Below, in pieces: positions 1 to 7,412 of a stretch of 46,830 nucleotides of DNA (positions within the stretch are counted from its first letter, which is position 1; every line of letters begins with the position of its first letter). A model generated the notes under the pieces. That model worked only from the letters and a program-made list of their open reading frames with translations, did no database searches and was not told the DNA's origin. Origin of the DNA: Pseudomonadota bacterium (GTDB lineage Bacteria > Bdellovibrionota_B > Oligoflexia > Oligoflexales > CAIYRB01); NCBI GenBank assembly GCA_026390435.1, contig JAPLFY010000138.1:1-46830 (forward strand), read 5' to 3'. A program made the translations under genes and the position numbers.

Positions 1-344
1 CCTCCCAGATCATCATCAAGATTTCGCTGCCGCGCGGCAGCGCGCTCGGCCTTGCGCAAAGGATCTCGTTTGGTGAGCAGGTCGCCCACGGCTTTCATAA
101 AGATTTCCGCATCGGTTGGTACGGAGCCAGCAGCAGCTAACACTTCACGCGCCCTTTCGAGCAAGGCGAATTGCGACTTGGTCAGCGTGAGCTTTAACTC
201 ACAGATCTCTTCCGCAGGTAGCAGCTCACCATCCGGCGTGACGCGAGACATAAAAAGCTTAGCCTCCCTGAGGCTCTTACCCCTGATATTTTCTAGTACA
301 ACCTTGCGATTAGCCCGCGTGATCTTGGCCGAGATCAGTGCCAA
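1..344 (-). pseudogene. HNH-endonuclease-family protein fragment, 5'-truncated and frameshifted
   Basis: The minus frame from about 344 down to a TGA at 16-18 encodes a helical stretch (NRKVVLENIRGKSLREAK, then LKLTLTKSQFALLERARE and KAVGDLLTKRDPLRKG) that resembles the central region of the DUF222/HNH endonuclease proteins common in Bdellovibrio-like bacteria. After DPLRK the frame becomes a Cys/Arg-rich tail and stops. Dropping one A of the AAA in GCGCAAAGG (about 58-60) instead gives KAERAAARQRNLDDDLG, which is family-like and stays open to the window edge. The N-terminal half is also missing: an in-frame TAA lies near 388 and no Met start is present. I read it as a decaying gene whose HNH motif would lie beyond position 1. 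The family call is from memory of sequence style, not a search. Confidence 0.55.
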
Positions 345-767
345 ATGAGACAGGCGGGATAAAAAAATTGGTCGACTATGGTTTTAGCGCAATAAATGCT
401 CAATTTGAGGTCCACTAACATGCGTCAAGCAAAATGAACAGTAACTTGCAGATGTCGGCAAAAGACCTGACGAGATCGATTATGTCTAACATCATGCCGC
501 ACCGCAGCGAGGTTGGCATGGTGAGTGTGGTGCCTAGGGTGAGGTCGAGGACTTAAACTTATTTGCAGAAGAAGGCCCGACTTCAGTTCGGTGCCACCAC
601 CCCACTCCTCAGCAAACACCCAACCACCCGTATAGACCAGGAAAATAATAATTCTTTAAAGTTTTCCCCCAATCCATCCGAATCCCCCGAAGAGTAATTA
701 TGGCTGCGCGCATGCAGTCACAAACTCAGATGATTCGAGACTAGTGGTGCAATTGGAGGAACGAATA
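345..767. other. Intergenic region holding a dispersed repeat; no gene supported
   Basis: No convincing coding frame was found on either strand. The stretch contains the left copy of the dispersed repeat (about 493-582). It also has a weak sigma-54-like match (TGGCTG-N5-ATGCA, 701-716) upstream of the following CxxCH protein. The junction of the truncated HNH fragment with this region (about 345-390) may mark an old rearrangement point. Confidence 0.4.
493..582 (+). repeat. Dispersed repeat, copy 1
   Basis: The 24-mer at 552-575 (CTTAAACTTATTTGCAGAAG plus AAGG) is identical to 28213-28236. Similarity extends upstream through a degenerate stretch: CGCAGCGAGGTTGGCAT here against GGCAGCGAGGCTGGCAT there. 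In both copies one frame ends in a related short peptide (RSEVGMVSVVPRVRSRT here, GSEAGIISKSPTLRSWA there) followed by TAA. The copies could be relics of the 3' end of a mobile gene or a non-coding repeat family. Confidence 0.6.
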
Positions 768-1580
768 GTGGCTAAATCTCAGCAGTTGAGCTTATTCGGA
801 GTACTCGCCGCGGCATTTACCATTGCCCACTGCGGTGGACCACTCACGGCTGCGCTCAAAACTCCGGCGGAGCCAGCACTGCCAACGTTCGACAAATTTA
901 ACACGTCTAGCGACTGCAATGCGGCGTCGACGTCCGATACTGCGTTAGATTTAAAAAGCACTGTAACCTACAAGGACTCAATCAGCAGATTTTTGAAAGA
1001 TAATTGCACGAGCTGTCATAAAGCCGGTGGCGACCTACCCAACCTCTCTACCTATAAGAACGCTCGCACGGCGGCAAAATTTGCACTAAAAAGCCTCGAC
1101 GACGACACCATGCCACCGAAAGAATCAGTAGCCGCAAAAGACAAAGCTAACTTTGCCGCATGGGTGGCCGATGGTATGCCGGAATCATCAGCGAAGTCAC
1201 TCAACGGCACTGCCTGCACGGCGCCAAAGAAACCTGCTAAAAAATCGACTTCTAAACCAAAAATTAACGCAGGTACCGATACATCAACAGATGCATCAAA
1301 GGATGCATCTACAAACGGAGCGGGAACAGCACAAGGCGCCGGGCCATCTACCACCTCTGCAACCATCACTTACAAAAGCACCATCAAGCCATACTTAGAC
1401 GCTAAGTGTGGTGCCTGCCATGGCAGAGCACCTGTCTTAACTAGTTATACAAGTGCAAAAGCAGCAGCCGCCGCTAGCGTGGCATCGATGCGCGGCGGCA
1501 ACATGCCTCCTGGAGGCAAGGCAGCCGCCACCGATATTAGTAACCTGCAGGGCTGGATTGATGCCGGCTACCCTGAGTGA
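768..1580 (+). CDS. Exported protein with two CxxCH haem-binding-type motifs
   Basis: GGAGGA at 755-760 places the start at the GTG at 768 rather than the upstream in-frame GTGs. The N-terminus (SLFGVLAAAFTIAHCGG) is a signal peptide with a Cys near the cleavage point, so it may be a lipoprotein, although IAHC is a poor lipobox. Two similar modules follow, each with CxxCH and a later MPP: NCTSCH (Cys about residue 80) with TMPPK, and KCGACH (about 214) with NMPPGG. A Lys/Ser/Thr/Asp-rich linker separates them. The arrangement suggests a tandem cytochrome c-like protein of the cell envelope, with Met as possible distal ligand. No specific family is recognised. It begins the energy and signalling cluster but has no strong sigma-54 promoter. 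Confidence 0.75.
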   Translation: MAKSQQLSLFGVLAAAFTIAHCGGPLTAALKTPAEPALPTFDKFNTSSDCNAASTSDTALDLKSTVTYKDSISRFLKDNCTSCHKAGGDLPNLSTYKNARTAAKFALKSLDDDTMPPKESVAAKDKANFAAWVADGMPESSAKSLNGTACTAPKKPAKKSTSKPKINAGTDTSTDASKDASTNGAGTAQGAGPSTTSATITYKSTIKPYLDAKCGACHGRAPVLTSYTSAKAAAAASVASMRGGNMPPGGKAAATDISNLQGWIDAGYPE

Positions 1581-1613
1581 TCAGTGCTGAGTGATCAATC
1601 CCGCAACTGAGGA

Positions 1614-2066
1614 CTAGGGCGAGTCACGAACCAAAGTAGCCCTCATACCCGGACGCACCGACTGATGAATTTCAAACCGAAATGGGATCGGATGAGTCAA
1701 GGCACGACGCTCGCGGTCCACGACAAATTGCAAAAAATCTGAGGAAGTAATCAGGCCTGCAAGCTCACCATCGCTGTCCACCACGGGGATGGAATCGATT
1801 TTTTCGTCGAGCATGATCTCGGCGACCTCAACCAAGCTAGTGGTAGTCCTACAAACAATTGGTTTTCTCGTCATACAATCTTCCACCAGACCATCGGCCT
1901 CAACCCTGATAAGGTCTCGGTCCGACAGAATGCCGACCAACTCCTCGTCGTCGACCACGGGCAGGTGCCTGATACACCACTCCTGCATCAGCTCCAGCGC
2001 ATCAGCTACCGTATCGTCAGGCCTTACGCAGACAATATTTCTCGTCATGGCATATTCGGCTTTCAT
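1614..2066 (-). CDS. Paired CBS-domain protein (CBS1)
   Basis: This is a 150-residue protein made almost wholly of two CBS domains. Each has the typical pattern: MTRNIVCVRPDDTVADAL, then LPVVDDEELVGILSDRDLI; and MTRKPIVCRTTTSLVEVAEIM, then IPVVDSDGELAGLITSSDFL. Such stand-alone pairs usually bind adenine nucleotides and act as energy sensors. The start is the ATG at 2066 because AGGAGGTG lies just upstream of it (2071-2078); the longer in-frame extension lacks a ribosome site. A -24/-12 element at 2100-2116 is placed to drive it, divergently from the CoA-transferase gene. A second CBS-pair protein lies at 10973-11425 in the same putative regulon. The target is unknown. Confidence 0.88.
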   Translation of the reverse strand: MKAEYAMTRNIVCVRPDDTVADALELMQEWCIRHLPVVDDEELVGILSDRDLIRVEADGLVEDCMTRKPIVCRTTTSLVEVAEIMLDEKIDSIPVVDSDGELAGLITSSDFLQFVVDRERRALTHPIPFRFEIHQSVRPGMRATLVRDSP

Positions 2067-2099
2067 TGCGCACCTCCTATTGCTTAGTGCACAGACCAA

Positions 2100-2116
2100 T
2101 GCGAGTTCTATGCCAG
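2100..2116 (-). promoter_or_regulatory. Sigma-54 (-24/-12) promoter for CBS1
   Basis: On the minus strand CTGGCAT-AGAAC-TCGCA has GG and GC separated by exactly 10 nt, as required for RpoN promoters. It departs from TGGCAC-N5-TTGCW at two positions. The predicted transcript start (about 2090) lies 10-20 nt before the ribosome site at 2071-2078, which is an apt position. Confidence 0.6.
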
Positions 2117-2178
2117 CATCGGATGCCACGCATCTTGCGCCATTTGACTCAATTTATTCCTTACAGGATCTCTCATAA

Positions 2179-2195
2179 TTGGCACTGAAGTTGCT
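2179..2195 (+). promoter_or_regulatory. Sigma-54 (-24/-12) promoter for the CoA-transferase gene
   Basis: TTGGCAC-TGAAG-TTGCT matches the RpoN consensus at all key positions, with 10 nt between GG and GC. It lies about 50 nt upstream of the ATG at 2245 and only 63 bp from the divergent element at 2100-2116. A palindromic GATGC-CAC-GCATC (2122-2134) between them is a candidate activator site. Confidence 0.78.
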
Positions 2196-2244
2196 AGATT
2201 AAGAGTATGATGACAGGGTGAATCGTTGAACACGGAGCATAAAA

Positions 2245-3537
2245 ATGTCCGATTTGTATTTAGGTAAACTCACCTCTATAGACAGGGCTCTAAGGGAAAT
2301 ACGCAGCGGTTACCACGTCGTAGCGTCAATGGCCGCAGCCGAACCGCAAGCATTACTGCAGAGTCTGGGCGACCACTGTCGCAACCTTAGCAATGTCACG
2401 CTGTCCTGCGCCAATCCATCGCGCGATTATTCCTGCTTTAGTGCCCCTGACCTACAGGAACGGCTTGAGATTCAAGTCATGTTTCTGACGCCCAAAGTAC
2501 GTAAATTGCAGGGCCAAGGCCGCGTGCATTATGTGCCGCAGCATCTCTCGCAGTGGTCACGCAACCTGACGCGCGACCGCGCTGTCGACCTATACTGGGG
2601 CACCTGCAGTCCTCCTGATGCTCACGGCTTTGTTAGCCTGGGGACTGGTGGCTGCTACGAACCAGAAATCATTAGGTCTGCTAAATGCGTGGTGCTAGAG
2701 GTCAATAAGAACGTACCGGTGAGTCACGGTGCCACCAGGATCCCAATGGAATGGGTAAACCATTTCATCTTACACGACGCCGAACTACCGTGTGTTGGGC
2801 GACCAGACCCAAGCCCTGAAGAGCATAAAATCGCAGCCTACGTGGCTGAACTGATTCCACACGGTGCGACGTTGCAGTTTGGTATCGGCGGAATTCCCAA
2901 CGCTTTAGGCACGGCGTTAGCTAAACATAAAGACCTAGGCGTTCACACGGAAATGATCAATGACACACTCATGGATCTCTATCACCAAGGTGCTATTACC
3001 GGTCGGATGAAGACGCTTTGGCCAGGTAAGATCGTCGGCTCCTTTGTCTACGGAACCCCGGAACTTTATCGTTTTATCGACCACAATCCAGCGGTTGAAT
3101 TGCAGCCGTCTTCCATTGTGAACGACCCGGCAGTGATTGGACAAAACCACCTTATGTTTTCCGTAAATACGGCAGTGGAATTAGATCTAACCGGGCAAGT
3201 CTGCTCTGAATCGGTCGGTCACATCGAATTAAGCGGCGTCGGCGGCGCGCACGAAACTCACATCGGCGCGCAACGCTCGCCGGGTGGCCGCGGTATTATT
3301 GCTATTCGCTCATCTTGTGAAGGACCTAATGCCAGTTCAAAGATTGTTTTTGAACTAAAACCAGGCGCAAAAGTTAGTGTCAGTCGCAACGATATCGATA
3401 CGGTTGTGACCGAGTACGGAGTGGCCCGACTGGCGGGACTGTCCGTCAGCCGACGCGTGAAGGCATTGATCGGCATCGCCCATCCGCAATTTCGCGACGA
3501 ACTGCTTAAGCAGGCCGTAAAAAACAATTATATCTGA
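2245..3537 (+). CDS. Acetyl-CoA hydrolase/4-hydroxybutyrate CoA-transferase family protein
   Basis: The 430-residue protein matches the Cat1/4-hydroxybutyrate CoA-transferase family (class I CoA-transferases) along its length. The motif GVHTEMIND contains the expected catalytic Glu (E236), which forms the glutamyl-CoA thioester. Other family features are FGIGGIPNAL, the SGVGGAHE loop, and the C-terminal TEYGVARLAGLSVSRR segment. It probably moves CoA between short-chain acyl groups such as acetate or 4-hydroxybutyrate in the cytoplasm; the exact acids cannot be told from sequence. The start at 2245 follows a weak ribosome site. Its upstream sigma-54 promoter is one of the best in the window, which suggests conditional acyl-CoA/acetate metabolism under the NtrC-type regulator. 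Confidence 0.85.
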   Translation: MSDLYLGKLTSIDRALREIRSGYHVVASMAAAEPQALLQSLGDHCRNLSNVTLSCANPSRDYSCFSAPDLQERLEIQVMFLTPKVRKLQGQGRVHYVPQHLSQWSRNLTRDRAVDLYWGTCSPPDAHGFVSLGTGGCYEPEIIRSAKCVVLEVNKNVPVSHGATRIPMEWVNHFILHDAELPCVGRPDPSPEEHKIAAYVAELIPHGATLQFGIGGIPNALGTALAKHKDLGVHTEMINDTLMDLYHQGAITGRMKTLWPGKIVGSFVYGTPELYRFIDHNPAVELQPSSIVNDPAVIGQNHLMFSVNTAVELDLTGQVCSESVGHIELSGVGGAHETHIGAQRSPGGRGIIAIRSSCEGPNASSKIVFELKPGAKVSVSRNDIDTVVTEYGVARLAGLSVSRRVKALIGIAHPQFRDELLKQAVKNNYI

Positions 3538-3665
3538 GATATCTGGGAGACTTAGACATCTAATTTAGTGGCACTTGCAAAACTCTCATGAGCACGTAGA
3601 ATCGCTCTTGTTCACGGTACCCAAACCCGACCGGTGTGAGTCCTAAAACGCGATGGGCATGCGGC

Positions 3666-4844
3666 ATGAATGACCTGCCAAAGAATCACGAAGCGAACGA
3701 ACGCCAAGTTCTCATTGTCGATGATAATGAGGCGCTGCTCAAACTGCTCGGCACCCTCTTTCAAGAAGAGGGCATGACGGTTCGGCTAGCGCAAAGTGCG
3801 AAGGCCGCGCGCGAGATCATCGAAGCGGCACAAGGCCAATTTGACCTCGTTCTTTCCGATATTTTAATGCCCGGTGAGAGTGGTTTTGACCTACTGAAAT
3901 GGATCAAACGCCCAGAGTCTCCTTACGCAGAGTTACCCGTGCTGCTGATGACCGCCCAACTGCCCGAGGCAGAAAACCGCCTCAAGGGCTTAGCTATGGG
4001 CGCAGTCGACTATGTGGTGCGCCCCGTCGAGATGCGAGAATTGGTACTGCGCGCGGTTAATGCCATAAATCATTTTCAAAGGGTAAAATACCTAGAGACG
4101 ATGCTGCAGGACGCCGGGCACCTTGCCACCGTTGGGCGTGTGCTTGCTGCGTCTAGTCATGAGATCAAGAATCTTGCCACATTGGTAAATCTGGCATCGG
4201 AAAGACTGACGCGCCTGCTTGCAAGTACTTCGGTCGACACCCGCGTCACCAAACTACTGCGTACATTAACGGAGGCTTCCTCGCTGCTGACCGATGTCGC
4301 TCGCAACACTACTACTTTACTCGATCCCGCAAGCGACAAGACAAAGCCCATCGACGTTGCCGCTCTGATATCAAGCATAGTATCGATGATGCAACCACGA
4401 GTGCAGCCCAATCTCATCAGCGTCGAGACCATGCCACTTTGGGCCCTGGGGCACGCCAATCGCATCAAGCAAGTGCTCATTAACCTGATTCTAAATGCCT
4501 CCGAGGCCATCAGCGAAATGGGTCCGCCAGAGGGCGGAAACATCAGCATACGAGTCAGCAGCGATGACCAGCGAGTCATCATCACGGTCATCGATAATGG
4601 TATTGGCCTCAGCACTCCCGGTGAACGCACGGAATTCCAGGCCTTTGACACCACCAAAAAACTGCGTGGCGGCCAGGGCCTAGGCCTGTGGTTGTGCGCC
4701 CGCCTGTTAGAGGCCATGGGCGGGCATCTCAGCCTTAAGTCTAATGGAGTCGGTCAAGGCGCATGTGCCACGATCACGCTTCCTATGACAAAGCCAGTAC
4801 CGAAAGAAGATGCCCTGGACCTCAGCCAATATCTAGTCGATTGA
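3666..4844 (+). CDS. Hybrid protein: receiver domain followed by histidine kinase core
   Basis: A receiver domain comes first (VLIVDDNEAL near the N-terminus, phospho-acceptor D65 in SDILMPGESG). The conserved receiver Lys is replaced by Arg in DYVVRPVEM. A coiled segment leads to an H-box with SSHEIKN (H165). An ATPase domain follows with NLILNASEA (N-box), DNGIGL (G1) and GGQGLGLWLC (G2). There is no transmembrane segment, so the protein is cytosolic. The receiver-first order suggests a kinase whose output is gated by phosphorylation from another kinase. I chose the ATG at 3666; a GTG at 3636 in the same frame is possible. It converges on the receiver gene at 4863-5309. TGGCACTTGC upstream lacks the spacing of a sigma-54 promoter. 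Confidence 0.85.
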   Translation: MNDLPKNHEANERQVLIVDDNEALLKLLGTLFQEEGMTVRLAQSAKAAREIIEAAQGQFDLVLSDILMPGESGFDLLKWIKRPESPYAELPVLLMTAQLPEAENRLKGLAMGAVDYVVRPVEMRELVLRAVNAINHFQRVKYLETMLQDAGHLATVGRVLAASSHEIKNLATLVNLASERLTRLLASTSVDTRVTKLLRTLTEASSLLTDVARNTTTLLDPASDKTKPIDVAALISSIVSMMQPRVQPNLISVETMPLWALGHANRIKQVLINLILNASEAISEMGPPEGGNISIRVSSDDQRVIITVIDNGIGLSTPGERTEFQAFDTTKKLRGGQGLGLWLCARLLEAMGGHLSLKSNGVGQGACATITLPMTKPVPKEDALDLSQYLVD

Positions 4845-4862
4845 AGCGCCCCAATAAGTAAC

Positions 4863-5309
4863 TTAGGTTGCGGGCAGCTGTACGATGTTGAACCAAAAGT
4901 TTTCAATCGCCCGCACGACCTCAATGAAGCGCTCCATGTCCACAGGCTTGGTAATGTAGCAGTTAACGTGCAGATCATAGCTGCGCAGAATATCTTCCTC
5001 TGCAGATGACGTAGTCAGCACCACCACCGGAATACGCCTTAAAGTTTGATCTACTTTGATCGTCTGCAGTACTTCACGCCCATCTTTGCGCGGTAAATTT
5101 AAATCAAGCAAGATGATATCCGGCCGAACGGCTTGATTATGGATCCCTCGGCGAAAGAGAATATCAAGTGCTTCCACTCCGTCTCGAGCTACGGATAACT
5201 TATGCCTGACCGTTCCCTCTTTGAAGGCCTCAACCGTCAATCGCACATCGGCCGGATTATCCTCGACCAAAAGGATTTCCACTGCCCTTCGAAGCTTGCC
5301 TGACTTCAT
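4863..5309 (-). CDS. Single-domain response regulator (Rcp1-like)
   Basis: The 148-residue protein is a lone receiver domain: acidic pocket in ILLVEDNPAD, phospho-acceptor D69 in LLDLNLPRKDG, Thr in VVVLTTSS and Lys in CYITKPVDM. The NPADVRLTVEAFKE and LNLPRKDGREVL wording is typical of Rcp1-type receivers that pair with PAS or phytochrome kinases. Its start overlaps the kinase stop by 4 bp (ATGA type), so kinase and receiver are translationally coupled and probably cognate. With no output domain, it likely acts by protein contact or as a phosphorelay intermediate. One candidate partner is the REC-kinase hybrid encoded convergently next door. Confidence 0.9.
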   Translation of the reverse strand: MKSGKLRRAVEILLVEDNPADVRLTVEAFKEGTVRHKLSVARDGVEALDILFRRGIHNQAVRPDIILLDLNLPRKDGREVLQTIKVDQTLRRIPVVVLTTSSAEEDILRSYDLHVNCYITKPVDMERFIEVVRAIENFWFNIVQLPAT

Positions 5310-6418
5310 GGTTCATCCGCGTTAATAGGCAGGGTGAAATGGAAGCTTGTCCCCTCACCTAGAGTCGATTCAAACCAAATGCGACCCTGGTGACGCTCGA
5401 CCACCTTCTTACAAATCGCGAGCCCGATGCCATTACCCGGGTATTGATCGCGAGTGTGAAGTCTCTGAAACACTTCAAAAATACGGCTGGAATATTGCGG
5501 GTCAATACCGATGCCGTTATCACTCACCGTAAACCGCCAGTAGTCACCATCTCTGTTGGCAGTGAGTGTGATCACTAAAGGAACAGCAGGACGACGAAAC
5601 TTAAGCGCATTGCTGAGCAGATTTTGAAACACTTGCACAACCTGCGACGCGTCTACCCGAAGATTCGGCAGCTCGCCAACTGTCATAGTTGCGCCAGCCT
5701 CGTCAACTTGAGCGGCTAAGTTAGCCAGAACTTGCCGGAGCAGAAAGTTTAGATCGGTGGGCTGAAACCCACGACCGTGTGTACTAAGCCGAGCGAAGGC
5801 CAACAGATCGTGAATCAGCGTCTGCATCCGTTTTACACCGTCGACGGCATAATCAATGTACTCGTTGGCCTCGGCATCTAATTGAGCGACATACCGACGT
5901 TTTAGAAGCTGCGTATACCCACTAACCACGCGCAGTGGCTCCTGTAGATCATGACTGGCGATGTAAGCAAATTGCTCCAATTCTCCATTCGAACGCTTTA
6001 ACTGTTCAATCAACCTAGTCAAGTCACTTTCAAGGCGCCGGCGGTCACTGACATCGCGCACCACGGCTATGACGCAGGCCTCACCATCGACCACGCAGCC
6101 ACTTAGACTGATTTCCACCGGCACCTGTGAGCCATCCTTTCGCCGCCCATGAAGCTCTAAGCCGCTCCCCATTGGACGCCGTCGCGGCATCTCCTGATAG
6201 CGCTGCCTTAACCCAATATGCTTCGCTTTCAGCGCATCGGGCACCAACAATTCAATGGGCTGGCCAACGAGCTCAGTAAGTGGATAGCCAAATAAGGCCT
6301 CACACTGGTCGCTAGCGATAGTGATCACACCTCGACTATCACAAACCATGACTCCGTCAGGGGCAGCTTGAAGCAGACTCTTAAAAATAGAGTCTTTGGA
6401 TGTACTGGATAAATTCAT
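5306..6418 (-). CDS. PAS-domain sensor histidine kinase
   Basis: A PAS domain spans about residues 10-125 (LLQAAPDGVMVCDSRGVIT through VIAVVRDVSDRR). A short coiled linker follows, then a HisKA domain with AYIASHDLQEPLR (H156) and an ATPase domain with NLLSNALKFR, DNGIGID and GNGIGLAICKKVV. There are no membrane spans, so it is a cytosolic sensor. The signal is unknown; no haem or flavin motif is obvious. The start is set at the ATG at 6418 preceded by TAGGG; a TTG at 6448 would add ten residues. It is coupled to the Rcp1-like receiver gene by a 4-bp overlap. Confidence 0.9.
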   Translation of the reverse strand: MNLSSTSKDSIFKSLLQAAPDGVMVCDSRGVITIASDQCEALFGYPLTELVGQPIELLVPDALKAKHIGLRQRYQEMPRRRPMGSGLELHGRRKDGSQVPVEISLSGCVVDGEACVIAVVRDVSDRRRLESDLTRLIEQLKRSNGELEQFAYIASHDLQEPLRVVSGYTQLLKRRYVAQLDAEANEYIDYAVDGVKRMQTLIHDLLAFARLSTHGRGFQPTDLNFLLRQVLANLAAQVDEAGATMTVGELPNLRVDASQVVQVFQNLLSNALKFRRPAVPLVITLTANRDGDYWRFTVSDNGIGIDPQYSSRIFEVFQRLHTRDQYPGNGIGLAICKKVVERHQGRIWFESTLGEGTSFHFTLPINADEP

Positions 6419-6431
6419 AGTTTTTAACCCT

Positions 6432-6448
6432 AGCAAATTTGGGGCCAA
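6432..6448 (-). promoter_or_regulatory. Possible sigma-54 promoter for the PAS kinase operon (weak)
   Basis: TTGGCCC-CAAAT-TTGCT on the minus strand keeps GG/GC at the required 10-nt spacing, with C for A in the -24 box. The predicted start would fall only a few bases before the ATG at 6418, so a functional promoter here would give a nearly leaderless mRNA. It may be chance. Confidence 0.35.
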
Positions 6449-6577
6449 CGCTAAAGATAGCTAAAAATAGTGGAATGGATCAATTTGCGCGATATAACAC
6501 AGTTGGTTTTGGATGGCATCCGGTCAAAGAAAGGCCGATTAAATTACAAGTCACTGTATTTATTCGGTAATACAAAA

Positions 6578-6594
6578 CTGGCACCGATGTTGCT
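6578..6594 (+). promoter_or_regulatory. Sigma-54 (-24/-12) promoter for the kinase/NtrC operon
   Basis: CTGGCAC-CGATG-TTGCT is a full-consensus RpoN element with 10 nt between GG and GC, 42 bp before the ATG at 6636. A palindrome GGATGGCATCC (6511-6521) sits about 60-70 bp upstream and could be an activator site. Because the operon encodes a sigma-54 activator, positive autoregulation is likely. Confidence 0.78.
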
Positions 6595-6635
6595 CAGGAT
6601 GGTAGTTGCCGATGTTTGAGTGAGGCTCGAATCAA

Positions 6636-7409
6636 ATGACACAACCTAATCCAACTCGTGATGCCGCACTTTTAGCCATGGCCAAGTGGGTGTCGACCAT
6701 CGCCGACAACATCCGCAACCCCATCAGCGGCATCGGCGCAGCGCTCAACATCCTCGAACAGGAACTGACGATTCATAAGACCGCAGCATCGACCGCGTCC
6801 CCCCTCATTGATGACGCGCTGCTCCGGATTCGCGGCCGCCTAACCAGCCTCGGAGAGTATGTATCCGAGTTGATCGACTTCGCTAAACCAGCAGTCATTT
6901 ACCCGGAAAGCGTGCAACTAGCGCCATTGTTCCAACGACTTAAATTATCTGCCAACACAGCATTACCCACCGTTCACATCGAGATTGCCGTCGCCCCCGA
7001 TGCAGGGACGATCGGCGCAGATAATGAGCGCCTGCGAGTCATGCTCAAGGGACTACTGCGAAACGCGACCGAAGCTGCTCTAAATTCACCGACCAAAAAG
7101 GCTCCAAGGGTCATCATCAGTGCAGTGCGTGACATACAAGCAGGCAACAACGGCGTGCGTTTAGAAATTGCCGATAACGGCCCCGGCTTCTCCGAGCTCG
7201 CTGAAAGCCAGGCTTTTGAACCATTCTTTTCAACTAAGGAGGCAGGCACAGGACTAGGCCTTGCAACGGCGAGCAAGGTCGCAATTGCACACGGCGGATT
7301 AATCAGAATTAGCCGGTCCACTAAACTTGGCGGTGCCCTTGTTTCGTTGTTTTTGCCAGATCGCGAAAGCAACCTCAAATCAAATGAATTACGTTTAGCT
7401 AGAGGATAA
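6636..7409 (+). CDS. Histidine-kinase-like protein lacking the phospho-acceptor His
   Basis: The protein has 257 residues, no membrane span and no sensor domain. The dimerisation helix reads WVSTIADNIRNPISGIGAAL. In active kinases this region reads AHEIRNPL, so His is replaced by Asp (D24) and the next Glu by Asn. The ATPase domain looks complete: LLRNATEAA (N-box), IADNGPGF (G1), FEPFFSTKEAGTGLGL (F and G2 boxes). It therefore probably cannot autophosphorylate on His, but could bind ATP and act as an allosteric partner or phosphatase for the NtrC-type regulator encoded 3 bp downstream. The two genes form one operon behind a strong sigma-54 element. Asp as acceptor is conceivable but unproven. 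Confidence 0.85.
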   Translation: MTQPNPTRDAALLAMAKWVSTIADNIRNPISGIGAALNILEQELTIHKTAASTASPLIDDALLRIRGRLTSLGEYVSELIDFAKPAVIYPESVQLAPLFQRLKLSANTALPTVHIEIAVAPDAGTIGADNERLRVMLKGLLRNATEAALNSPTKKAPRVIISAVRDIQAGNNGVRLEIADNGPGFSELAESQAFEPFFSTKEAGTGLGLATASKVAIAHGGLIRISRSTKLGGALVSLFLPDRESNLKSNELRLARG

Positions 7410-7412
7410 ATC

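Noticed and set aside
58-60. Programmed frameshifting in the HNH-like fragment
   Set aside because: A run of only three A without a slippery heptamer, and the gene is also truncated, so decay or error is simpler.
52-348. 98-codon plus-strand frame at the left edge
   Set aside because: It is antisense to the HNH-like fragment, which has recognisable family wording; the plus frame has none.
701-716. Sigma-54-like TGGCTG-N5-ATGCA before the first CxxCH gene
   Set aside because: Spacing is right but three key bases differ; too weak to list as a promoter.
3571-3580. TGGCACTTGC upstream of the REC-kinase gene
   Set aside because: The two halves lack the 5-nt spacer needed between -24 and -12 boxes.
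4157-4717. 186-codon minus-strand frame inside the REC-kinase gene
   Set aside because: Shadow of a real kinase frame; no ribosome site or domain.
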